Of a stretch of 64,000 bases of DNA, positions 20,067 through 27,682 are shown piece by piece; the stretch's first letter is position 1, and each line of letters begins with the position of its first letter. Under the pieces are notes generated by a model. It saw only the letters and a program-made list of their open reading frames with translations, was not told the DNA's origin and ran no database searches. Source of the stretch: Micromonospora sediminicola (GTDB lineage Bacteria; Actinomycetota; Actinomycetes; Mycobacteriales; Micromonosporaceae). The stretch covers positions 1,743,501 to 1,807,500 of the forward strand of contig NZ_FLRH01000003.1 of assembly GCF_900089585.1 (NCBI RefSeq). The letters are read 5' to 3'. The position numbers and the translations under genes were made by a program.

Positions 20067-21170
20067 TCAGGTGGCGCCGCCGGTGCCCGTCCCCTCCGGC
20101 CGCGGCGGCGGCGAGGGCTGCGGCGGCAGGCCGGGGAAGAGCCGGGCCGCCGCGATGCGGGCCGTGATCCCCGAGTTCTCCAGCGCCTCCGCGAGGCGCC
20201 GGCGCAGCTCGCGACCGACCGCGAACTGCCCCTCGGCGGTGGTCTTGACCACGGTACGGATCACCGCTCCGTCGACCGTCATCTGCTCCACACCGAGTAC
20301 CTCCGGCTGCTCCACGATCTCCGGTGCCAGCTCCGGGTCCAGCGCCACCGACGCCGCCGCGGTCCGCAGCACCGCGGTGGCCTCCTCGGTGCCGGCGAAG
20401 CCGATCGGCAGGTCCACCACGACCAGCGCCCAGCCCTGGCTCTTGTTGCCGACCCGGACGATCTCGCCGTTGCGGATGTACCAGAGCACGCCCCGGCCGT
20501 CCCGGACCGTGGTCACCCGCAGGCCCACCGCCTCCACCACGCCGGTCGCCTCGCCGAGGTCGACTGTGTCGCCCACGCCGTACTGGTCCTCGATCAGCAT
20601 GAACAGGCCGGCGATCAGGTCCTTGACCAGGCTCTGCGCGCCGAAGCCGAGGGCCACGCCGGCGATGCCCGCGCTCGCCAGCAGCGGGGCCAGGTCGAAG
20701 CTGAACTCCTTGAGCACCATCAGCAGCGCGATGCCGAAGACGAACGCGGTGACCATGCTGCGCAGCACCGACCCGATCGCCTCGGCGCGCTGCCGGCGCC
20801 GCTCCGGCACGAACTGCTCCGGGTCGAGGGTGGCGCTGGGGATCCGCTCCCGCAGCGGGCGGAGCATGGTCGGCACCGCGCCGTGGGTGGTGGTGCGCAC
20901 CAGCCGGTTGATGGTGCGGTGCAACGCCCAGCGCGCGGCCACCGCGAGCAGCAGGATCAGCGCGATCCGCAGCGGTTTCAGCAGGATCCAGTAGCTGCCC
21001 TCGGCGAACCAGCTCGACCCGGTCAGGTCGTAGATGTTGCGGCACAGGGGGTCGGTCCGGCAGTCGATCGACGGGGACGGGCTGGAGCTGGGACTCGGGC
21101 TGGGCTCGGACGCGGCGGCCAGCGCGCGCAGCGTCAGATCGGCGGCACTCACCCTGCTTTCGTACCGCAC
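20067..21170 (-). CDS. Small-conductance mechanosensitive channel, MscS family
   Basis: 367 aa. A Pro/Ser tract (about 22-36) precedes membrane helices near WILLKPLRIALILLLAVAARW and VTAFVFGIALLMVL. The pore helix and beta domain are characteristic: LASAGIAGVALGFGAQSLVKDLIAGLFMLIEDQYGVGDTV. These channels release solutes on hypo-osmotic shock. The GTG at 21170 could be replaced by GTG at 21152, which would drop six residues. The tail is Pro-rich. Confidence 0.9.
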   Translation of the reverse strand: MRYESRVSAADLTLRALAAASEPSPSPSSSPSPSIDCRTDPLCRNIYDLTGSSWFAEGSYWILLKPLRIALILLLAVAARWALHRTINRLVRTTTHGAVPTMLRPLRERIPSATLDPEQFVPERRRQRAEAIGSVLRSMVTAFVFGIALLMVLKEFSFDLAPLLASAGIAGVALGFGAQSLVKDLIAGLFMLIEDQYGVGDTVDLGEATGVVEAVGLRVTTVRDGRGVLWYIRNGEIVRVGNKSQGWALVVVDLPIGFAGTEEATAVLRTAAASVALDPELAPEIVEQPEVLGVEQMTVDGAVIRTVVKTTAEGQFAVGRELRRRLAEALENSGITARIAAARLFPGLPPQPSPPPRPEGTGTGGAT

Positions 21171-21434
21171 GGGCGGCGCGCGCCCACCGCGGACCCACCC
21201 CGGACGGCGTCGGCGGGTCGACGATCATCCCGGGCGGAACCGGTCATCGTGGCACGGCGGGGTCAGGCTTGCCGGGGGTACCCCGGATTAGTGCGTGCAA
21301 TCCGGGGCGCGATCAGGGACTATTGGCGCAACGGACGTCGGTGGTCCCGGCCGGCGCTCGGGGCCGTCGCGCGCTGTCGCGGGCGGTCCCGGCGTGCAGG
21401 CGGCGGGAGCGGCTGGACCGGGAGGGTGAGCGCG

Positions 21435-21974
21435 ATGCCTGACATACGACCCACGGCGGGCTCCGGTGCACTCGTTCTCAACGCCACCTACGAGCCCCTG
21501 TGCGTCGTGTCGGTGCGTCGTGCCGCGATCCTCGTGCTCTCCGCCAAGGCCGTCTGCGTGGCCGACGGCGAGGGCATCCTGCACAGCGCCCGCAACGCCC
21601 TCCCGGTGCCCTCGGTGGTGCGGTTGACCCGCTACGTCCGGGTGCCCTACCGCACCCACGTGGGGCTGTCCCGCCGGGCGATCTTCGCCCGCGACGGGTG
21701 GCGGTGCGCCTACTGTCGCGGGCCGGCGGAGACCATCGACCACGTCTTCCCGCGCAGCCGGGGCGGCCGCCACGCGTGGGAGAACGTGGTCGCCGCCTGC
21801 GCCCGGTGCAACCACACCAAGGGCGACAAGACCCCGGCCGAGCTGGGCTGGCGGCTGCACCACCTGCCGGCGGCGCCGAAGGGCAACGCCTGGCGGGTGC
21901 TGGGCCACCGCGCGCCCGACCCCCGCTGGGCGGACTGGCTCGACCTGCGTGAGCCCGAGGTCGAAGCGGCCTGA
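21435..21974 (+). CDS. HNH endonuclease-family protein
   Basis: 179 aa. The HNH/zinc motif is complete: CAYC, then ETIDHVFPRSRGGRHAWENVVAACARCNHTKGDKTPAELG, giving the ββα-metal core with two Cys pairs. The N-terminal part (ALVLNATYEPLCVVSVRRAAILVLSAKA) is typical of a widespread actinobacterial HNH protein of unknown target. ATG 21435 has GGAGG nine bases upstream; GTG at 21426 is an alternative. It converges on the sortase gene with a 6-bp gap. Confidence 0.9.
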   Translation: MPDIRPTAGSGALVLNATYEPLCVVSVRRAAILVLSAKAVCVADGEGILHSARNALPVPSVVRLTRYVRVPYRTHVGLSRRAIFARDGWRCAYCRGPAETIDHVFPRSRGGRHAWENVVAACARCNHTKGDKTPAELGWRLHHLPAAPKGNAWRVLGHRAPDPRWADWLDLREPEVEAA

Positions 21975-21980
21975 CGGCGC

Positions 21981-22892
21981 TCAGCGGGCCTGGACCAGCG
22001 ACGCGTAGACCACCAGGTTGTCGGCGTACCCGGTCTCGCCGCCCACCCAGCGCCCGCCGCAGGTGATCAACCGCAGGTTGGGGCGGCTGAAGTCGCCGTA
22101 GACGTCCTCCACCGGCAGCTTCTCCTTGCCGTACCGCTCGATCGAGGTCACCTCGAAGACCGCCACCGACCGGTCCTGCCGGGTCACCTCGATCCGGTCG
22201 CCGTCGTCGAGTTCCTTCAGCCCGTGGAAGACGGCCGGTCCGGTGGTGGTGTCGACGTGCCCGACCAGCACCGCCGGCCCGTACTGGCCGGGGGTGGGGC
22301 CCTGGTCGTACCAGCCGACCTCGCCGGCGCGGCTCACGTCCGGCACCGCGATGCTGCCGTCGGGCGCGATGCCGACCCGGTGCACCGGCGCGCGCAGGTC
22401 GAGCTTGCCGATTCGGAGGTCGGTCGGCGGGCTGGCGGGCAGCACCGGGAACTTCTTCGGCGGCGGTCGCAGCCCGGCCACGATCCGGTCCGGCAGCACG
22501 CTGACCCCGGTCACCCGTTCCACCCCGAGCATGGCCACGATCAGCGCCATCAGGCTCGCCACCACCAGCACCGGGGCGCCGGGGCCGCGCCCCGGGGCGT
22601 ACCGGCGGGTGGTGGTCCGGCCGGGGCGGGCGGTGACCGGCCGGCCCTGTGGGTCGGCGGTGGCGACGCTGGCCGAGAAGGCGTGCCCGGCGGCGTGGGC
22701 GAACCGGCGGGCGGCGCGGGACGTCAGTCGCAGCGCGGCCCGGAGCCGCCGCCGGGCCCGGTCCCGGTCGCACCCGCGCCCCGCCTCGACGGCGACGGGC
22801 GGGTGCGCGATGCCGCGCCGTCCGGTGCCGCCGGGGCGGCGTCGGGGCGGCTGCGGTCCGGTGCGGGTGTGGCGTCGCGGTGAGCGGGCCAT
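21981..22892 (-). CDS. Class F sortase
   Basis: 303 aa. A basic Arg/Pro-rich N-terminus (1-100) precedes one membrane helix (about 108-125, VLVVASLMALIVAML) and the extracellular catalytic domain. The catalytic His lies in VLVGHVDTTTGPAVF and the Cys in LRLITCGG. After the Cys the sequence is RWVGGETGYADNLVVYA, with no Arg just before the Y-x-DN element where many sortases carry one. Sortases anchor or join secreted proteins at the wall. The neighbouring secreted protein 13 bp upstream in the operon is a plausible substrate. Confidence 0.9.
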   Translation of the reverse strand: MARSPRRHTRTGPQPPRRRPGGTGRRGIAHPPVAVEAGRGCDRDRARRRLRAALRLTSRAARRFAHAAGHAFSASVATADPQGRPVTARPGRTTTRRYAPGRGPGAPVLVVASLMALIVAMLGVERVTGVSVLPDRIVAGLRPPPKKFPVLPASPPTDLRIGKLDLRAPVHRVGIAPDGSIAVPDVSRAGEVGWYDQGPTPGQYGPAVLVGHVDTTTGPAVFHGLKELDDGDRIEVTRQDRSVAVFEVTSIERYGKEKLPVEDVYGDFSRPNLRLITCGGRWVGGETGYADNLVVYASLVQAR

Positions 22893-22905
22893 GGCCGCAC
22901 CCCGG

Positions 22906-23421
22906 TCAGACGCGGCTACCGGACTTGCGGCGGGCGCCCACGCCGGCCACCACGGCCACCGCCACCAGGCCGCCGACCAGCAGCAGCGAGCCGGCGCCCC
23001 GGCCGCCGCCGGCGGTGCCCCCGCCGCCGGTCGCCGGGCCCTTGCTCGGCTGGCTCATGTTCAGCACGGTGAGCATGGTGGAAGCGGTGTTGCCGTTGGA
23101 GCAGTCGAGGTTCACCGGGTAGTCGCCGGGCGCCTTGTTGCCGGGCACCGTGGTCGAGCCGGTCAGGAAGCCGTTGTCCGGCCGCAGCATCACCCGGCCG
23201 CCGAAGGCGTCCGAGGTGACCTGGGCCTGGCGGTTGTTGCTGTTGTCGCAGCCGGCCCGGATGGTCACCCGGGAGCCGGCCTGGACGCTGTTCGGCGTCA
23301 CCTCGATGAACACGCTCTCCCCGGCCCGGGCCGGTACGGCGGTGGTCAGGACGAACGCCGCGACCAGGCCGACCAGGCCCAGGACGGACGACAACACGCG
23401 GTGTGACAGGAGCCCTCGCAT
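22906..23421 (-). CDS. Secreted, membrane-anchored protein, candidate sortase substrate
   Basis: 171 aa, family not recognised. A signal peptide (1 to about 33, ending AVPARA) is followed by an Ig-like beta domain with one Cys pair (AGCDNSNNRQ and LDCSNGN). After a Gly-rich linker come a membrane helix (SLLLVGGLVAVAVVAGVGA) and a basic tail RRKSGSRV. The linker has GPATGGGG, which resembles a sortase sorting motif (xPxTG) but lacks the leading Leu. It lies directly upstream of the class F sortase in one transcription unit. Confidence 0.82.
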   Translation of the reverse strand: MRGLLSHRVLSSVLGLVGLVAAFVLTTAVPARAGESVFIEVTPNSVQAGSRVTIRAGCDNSNNRQAQVTSDAFGGRVMLRPDNGFLTGSTTVPGNKAPGDYPVNLDCSNGNTASTMLTVLNMSQPSKGPATGGGGTAGGGRGAGSLLLVGGLVAVAVVAGVGARRKSGSRV

Positions 23422-23499
23422 GGTTCCCCCCTCCCGGTGCGTCGGTGCACCGGAATCCTGCTGACGGGCAGCGAGGGCTGCGTTCCCGGACGGCGGGGG

Positions 23500-23554
23500 T
23501 GTTAACAGGGGGCCCCGCCCATACCGGAAGCGTTAAGCGGGGGCCCCGCCTTTC
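23500..23554 (-). repeat. Dispersed double-palindrome repeat, copy B
   Basis: Read on the minus strand this matches copies A, C and D, with GGGGCCCC palindromes and TTAAC ends but more G/C in the arms. It starts inside the 3' end of the Lrp-type gene and supplies that protein's last residues (KGGAPA) and its TAA stop. Confidence 0.8.
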
Positions 23555-23979
23555 ACGACCGGGTGCCAGGCCAGCGGGGTGGAGAGCACCATCGTGCTGG
23601 ACGGCTGGCCGTACGGGGCGAGCCGGTCGATGACCTCCTCGAACTCGCCCATCGACCCGGCCGCGACCTTGAGGAAGCTGCACGCGTCACCGGTGATCCG
23701 GTGGATCTCCATGATCTCCGGCCACTGCGCCACCCGGGGGTCGTTGAGGATGCAGCGCGAGCCGTAACAGGACATTCGGATCAGCGCCAGCACGGTCCGC
23801 CCGGCCCGGGTGAGGTCCACGTGGGCGTGGTAACCGGTGATCACCCCGGACTCCTCCAGCCGCCGGACCCGCTCCGCGACCGCCGGCGGGGACAGGTGCA
23901 CCCGGCGGGACAACTCGCTGTAGGAGAGCCGGGCGTCGGCCTGGAGCTCGCGCAGCAGCGCCCAGTCCATGTCGTCCAC
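23533..23979 (-). CDS. Lrp/AsnC-family transcriptional regulator
   Basis: 148 aa. The N-terminal winged HTH (DWALLRELQADARLSYSELSRRVHLSPPAVAERVRRLEESGVI) is followed by the RAM ligand domain (ALIRMSC, HRITGDACSFLKVAAGSMGEFEEVIDRL). These regulators sense amino acids. GTG 23979 has AAGGAAGG seven bases upstream. It is divergent from kynA with 147 bp between starts, so it probably controls the tryptophan operon with tryptophan or kynurenine as effector (inference). Its final six residues are encoded by a dispersed repeat. Confidence 0.9.
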   Translation of the reverse strand: MDDMDWALLRELQADARLSYSELSRRVHLSPPAVAERVRRLEESGVITGYHAHVDLTRAGRTVLALIRMSCYGSRCILNDPRVAQWPEIMEIHRITGDACSFLKVAAGSMGEFEEVIDRLAPYGQPSSTMVLSTPLAWHPVVKGGAPA

Positions 23980-24126
23980 GCGGCGACCTTCCTTACGTTA
24001 AGTCGGCGACCCGAGATGCTTTCAGGTCGTGAGGTCAGACCACCTTACCGCCGTTGAACAGGCATTCCATCCGCGCCCGGACCGGCGAGATCATGGCGTC
24101 TACCCCGCGTACGGACGGAGAAGACG
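23980..24126. promoter_or_regulatory. Divergent regulator/kynA promoter region
   Basis: 147 bp shared by the Lrp-type regulator and the tryptophan operon. CTTA-CGT-TAAG at 23992-24002 is a small inverted repeat next to the regulator ribosome site, and a GGTCGTGAGGTC stretch follows near 24026. Either could be part of an Lrp-type site. The kynA ribosome site is GGAG near 24117. Confidence 0.45.
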
Positions 24127-25005
24127 GTGGAACAGACGACGGCGGTGCGCCCGGCCACCTCGCAGCAGCGGGCGGCCCGAGCGGCACGCAACGGTGGCGA
24201 GCCGACGCTGGAGTTCGCCGACCGCGTGCCCTACGACGCGTACGTGCACGCGAGCACGCTGCACCGGCTCCAGCAGCCGCTCAGCGACGATCCGGGCGAG
24301 ATGTCCTTCCTGATGGTCAGCCAGATCATGGAGCTGTACTTCAAGCTGACCTGCCACGAGCTGCGGCACGCCCAGCGCGAGGTGCGGGCCAACCGGATCT
24401 GGGAGGCGCTGCCCCCGCTGCGCCGGGCCGCGCTGCACCTGGAGGGGCTGAACGCGGCCTGGCAGGGGCTGCGCTGGATGACGCCGGCCGACTTCAACCG
24501 GTTCCGCGACCGGCTCGGTGAGGGTTCCGGCTTCCAGTCCGCGATGTACCGCCAGCTGGAGTTCCTGCTCGGCCTGCGGGACCCGGCGCTGATCCGTCCG
24601 TTCCGCCGGCAGACCGACGTGCACGCCGAGCTGACCGCCGCGCTGGCCACGCCGAGCCTCTGGGACGACGTGGTGGCGCTGCTCGCCCGCCGCGGCTTCG
24701 ACCTGCCCGACGAGCTGCTGGACCGGGACGTCGCGGCCGAGCACGAGCCGCACCCCGGCGTCGAGGCGGCCTGGGTGCGCGTCTACGCCGACAGCGGCCC
24801 GGACAACCACCTGCGCCTGCTCGGCGACGCGCTGACCGAGGTGGCCGAGCAGTTCGGCGACTGGCGCTGGAACCACGTCAAGGCGGTGCAGCGGACCATG
24901 GGCGCCAAGGTCGGCAGCGGCGGTTCGGCCGGCCTGGCATGGTTGCAGCGCAGCATGGCCCGGGTCGTCTTCCCGGAGCTGTGGTCGGCCCGTACCGCTA
25001 TGTGA
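24127..25005 (+). CDS. kynA: Tryptophan 2,3-dioxygenase
   Basis: 292 aa, heme enzyme that opens the indole ring of L-tryptophan to N-formylkynurenine. Family segments are VPYDAYVHASTLHRLQQPLSDDPGEMSFLMVSQIMELYFKLTCHEL (substrate-binding helix), SGFQSAMYRQLEFLLG, and WRWNHVKAVQRTMGAKVGSGGSAGLAWL with the proximal heme His and glycine loop. GTG 24127 follows GGAG six bases upstream. It is the first gene of an eleven-gene operon; kynU starts 15 bp after the stop. Confidence 0.95.
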   Translation: MEQTTAVRPATSQQRAARAARNGGEPTLEFADRVPYDAYVHASTLHRLQQPLSDDPGEMSFLMVSQIMELYFKLTCHELRHAQREVRANRIWEALPPLRRAALHLEGLNAAWQGLRWMTPADFNRFRDRLGEGSGFQSAMYRQLEFLLGLRDPALIRPFRRQTDVHAELTAALATPSLWDDVVALLARRGFDLPDELLDRDVAAEHEPHPGVEAAWVRVYADSGPDNHLRLLGDALTEVAEQFGDWRWNHVKAVQRTMGAKVGSGGSAGLAWLQRSMARVVFPELWSARTAM

Positions 25006-25019
25006 CCGGAGAGAACAGC

Positions 25020-26354
25020 ATGCACACCCCCGAGAGCGAAGCCCACCGGCGGGACGCCGCCGATCCCGGCCACCGCCACCTGTTCCACGTGCCGCCGGCC
25101 GAGGGCGGGCGCCATCCCGACGTGGCGTACCTGGCCGGCAACTCGCTGGGCCTGCAACCCCGGGCCACCCGGGACGAACTCGTCGCCGACCTGGACGCCT
25201 GGCGCCGACTCGGCGTGGAGGGGCACCTGGAGGCGGAGCGGGCCTGGCTGCCGTACCACGAGCTGTTGACCGCACCGGCCGCGCGCCTGGTCGGCGCGCT
25301 GCCCACCGAGACCGTGGTGATGAACTCCCTCACGGTCAACCTGCACCTGCTGATGGTCAGCTTCTACCGCCCAGCGGGGGAGCGCACGACGATCGTCATC
25401 GAGGACAGCGCGTTCCCGTCGGACAGCTACGCGGTGCGCAGCCAGGCCCGCTTCCACGGCCTCGACCCGGGCGCCACGGTGGTGCGGCTCAAGCCCCGCC
25501 CCGGCAGCGACACGCTGGGCACGCAGGACGTCCTGGACTACCTGGCCCGCGAGGGGCACACGGTCGCGCTGCTGCTGCTCGGCGGCGTCAACTACCTGAC
25601 CGGCGAGCTGATGGACATTCCGGCGATCACCGCCGCCGGCCGGGCCGCCGGGGCGGTCGTCGGCTGGGACCTGGCGCACGCCGCCGGCAACGTGCCGCTG
25701 GCGCTGCACGACTGGGACGTCGACTTCGCCGCCTGGTGCTCGTACAAATACCTGAACTCCGGCCCGGGTGCCCTGGGCGGCGTCTTCGTCCACGAGCGAC
25801 ACCACGGCGACCCCTCGCTGCCGAGGTTCGAGGGCTGGTGGAGCACCGAGGCGGCCACCCGGTTCGAGATGACACCGGTGTCCCGGCCGCCGGCCACCGT
25901 CGAGGCGTGGCAGATCTCCAACCCGCCGATCTTCGCGATGGGCCCGGTGCGCACCTCGCTGGAGCTGTTCGACTCCGTCGGCATGCCCGCGCTGCGCGAG
26001 CGCAGCCTGCGGCTGACCGGCTGGCTGGAGGAACTGCTCGACGAGGTGACCCCGGGTCGGCCGCTGACCGTGGTCACCCCCCGCGACCCGGCCCGCCGCG
26101 GGTGCCAGCTCTCCGTCCGCATCGGTACGGGCAGCGCGAACGAGCTGACCAAGCGGCTGCGACACGAGCACGGCGTGATCGCCGACGCCCGGGAGCCGGA
26201 CATCGTCCGGTTCGCCCCGGTGCCCCTCTACTCGACGTACCACGACTGCTGGCGCGTCGCCGACGCGCTCGCCGCGACCGTGCCGGTGAGCGCGAGGAGT
26301 GAGCCGGGTTTGCGAGCCCCGCAGTCGCGAACGGAAGGCGGGCATTCCCGATGA
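25020..26354 (+). CDS. kynU: Kynureninase
   Basis: 444 aa, PLP enzyme cleaving (3-hydroxy)kynurenine to (3-hydroxy)anthranilate and alanine. Markers are YLAGNSLGLQPRA, WDLAHAAGNVPL, and the PLP lysine in CSYKYLNSGPGALGGVFVHE. The chain normally ends near ALAATV; here about 20 residues ([16 protein letters not shown] plus GGHSR) are added by a 51-bp repeat at 26286-26336. The stop overlaps the kmo ATG. Confidence 0.95.
   Translation: MHTPESEAHRRDAADPGHRHLFHVPPAEGGRHPDVAYLAGNSLGLQPRATRDELVADLDAWRRLGVEGHLEAERAWLPYHELLTAPAARLVGALPTETVVMNSLTVNLHLLMVSFYRPAGERTTIVIEDSAFPSDSYAVRSQARFHGLDPGATVVRLKPRPGSDTLGTQDVLDYLAREGHTVALLLLGGVNYLTGELMDIPAITAAGRAAGAVVGWDLAHAAGNVPLALHDWDVDFAAWCSYKYLNSGPGALGGVFVHERHHGDPSLPRFEGWWSTEAATRFEMTPVSRPPATVEAWQISNPPIFAMGPVRTSLELFDSVGMPALRERSLRLTGWLEELLDEVTPGRPLTVVTPRDPARRGCQLSVRIGTGSANELTKRLRHEHGVIADAREPDIVRFAPVPLYSTYHDCWRVADALAATVPVSARSEPGLRAPQSRTEGGHSR
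26286..26336 (+). repeat. 51-bp repeat, copy 1 (3' end of kynU)
   Basis: Identical over 51 bp to 32780-32830. It holds an imperfect hairpin (GTTTGCGA/TCGCGAAC). It is translated in the same frame as copy 2, here forming the C-terminal extension of kynureninase. Confidence 0.9.
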
Positions 26355-27682
26355 GCACGGAGCGCGACGAGGTCGCGGTGGTCGGCGCCGGGTTGGCCGG
26401 CTGCCTGCTGGCCTGCTTCCTGGCCCGGCGCGGCTACCCGGTGGCCCTCTACGAGCGGCGGCCGGACCCGCGGACCGGCACCGTCGAGCGGGGCCGCTCG
26501 ATCAACCTGGCGCTCTCCGAGCGCGGGCTGGACGCGCTGCGCCGCATCGGCCTGGACGAGCAGGTGATGGCGGACGCCCTGCCGATGCGCGGCCGGATGA
26601 TCCACCCGGTCGAGGGCGAGTCGCAGTTCCAGTCGTACAGCGTCTCCGGGGACCGGGCGATCAACTCGATCAGCCGGGGCGCGCTGAACAACGCGCTGCT
26701 CGACGCCGCGACCGCGCTGCCGGGCGTGCGGGTCGCGTTCGACCACCGGCTGGTCGGCCTCGACCCGGTCGGCGGCGAGATGACGTTCGAGACCCCGCAG
26801 GGCAAGGTCACCGCCACTGCGTCGGTCGTCCTCGGCGCCGACGGCGCCGGCTCCGCGGTGCGCGGGCAGCTGCTCGCGTACGGGGGCCTGACCGAGAGCC
26901 TGGACTTCCTCGACTACGGCTACAAGGAGCTGACCATCCCGCCGATCGGCGGGGAGTTCGCGCTCGACCCGGGCGCGCTGCACATCTGGCCGCGCGGCAC
27001 CTCCATGATGATCGCGCTGCCGAACCCGGACCGCTCCTTCACCTGCACGCTGTTCTGGCCCACCCACGGCACCCGCAGCTTCGCGTCGCTGAGCAGCCCC
27101 GCCGCGATCGAGCGGTTCTTCGCCGACCACTACCCGGACCTGGTCCCGCTCGCCCCGAACCTGGTCGACGACTACCAGCACAACCCGGTCGGGGTCCTCG
27201 GCACAGTGCGCTGCACGCCGTGGCAGGTGGCCGGCCGGGTCGGCCTGCTCGGCGACGCGGCGCACGCCATCGTGCCGTTCTACGGCCAGGGCGCGAACTG
27301 CGCCTTCGAGGACGTGGTCGAGCTGGACCGCTGCCTCGACGAGTGCGACGACGAGTGGGCCGCCGCGCTGCCGCTGTTCCAGCACCGCCGGCAGGACGAC
27401 GCGGAGGCGATCGCCCGGATGGCGCTGGCCAACTTCGTGGAGATGCGGGACAAGGTCACCTCGCCGGTGTTCCGGACCCGCAAGAAGGTCGAGCACGCGC
27501 TGGAACGCGCGCTGCCCGGCCGCTACGTCTCCCAGTACGAGCTGGTCTCCTTCTCCACCACCCCGTACGCGCGGGTGCGCCGCCGGGTGCGCCGGCAGTA
27601 CGCGGTCGTCGGCGCGGTCGCGGCCGGCGCGGCGGCGCTGCTGGCCGCCGGGGTCGGCGCGGCGCTGGGGCGGCGGCGATGA
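26351..27682 (+). CDS. kmo: Kynurenine 3-monooxygenase
   Basis: 443 aa, FAD enzyme hydroxylating kynurenine. The Rossmann motif VVGAGLAGCLLACFLARRG is at 9-27; GRSINLALSERGLDAL and VGLLGDAAHAIVPFYGQGANCAFEDVVEL (second FAD motif) are characteristic. The C-terminus has a hydrophobic helix (VGAVAAGAAALLAAGVGAAL) then GRRR, so it is probably membrane-tethered. ATGA overlaps join it to kynU upstream and to the aldehyde dehydrogenase downstream. Confidence 0.94.
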   Translation: MSTERDEVAVVGAGLAGCLLACFLARRGYPVALYERRPDPRTGTVERGRSINLALSERGLDALRRIGLDEQVMADALPMRGRMIHPVEGESQFQSYSVSGDRAINSISRGALNNALLDAATALPGVRVAFDHRLVGLDPVGGEMTFETPQGKVTATASVVLGADGAGSAVRGQLLAYGGLTESLDFLDYGYKELTIPPIGGEFALDPGALHIWPRGTSMMIALPNPDRSFTCTLFWPTHGTRSFASLSSPAAIERFFADHYPDLVPLAPNLVDDYQHNPVGVLGTVRCTPWQVAGRVGLLGDAAHAIVPFYGQGANCAFEDVVELDRCLDECDDEWAAALPLFQHRRQDDAEAIARMALANFVEMRDKVTSPVFRTRKKVEHALERALPGRYVSQYELVSFSTTPYARVRRRVRRQYAVVGAVAAGAAALLAAGVGAALGRRR

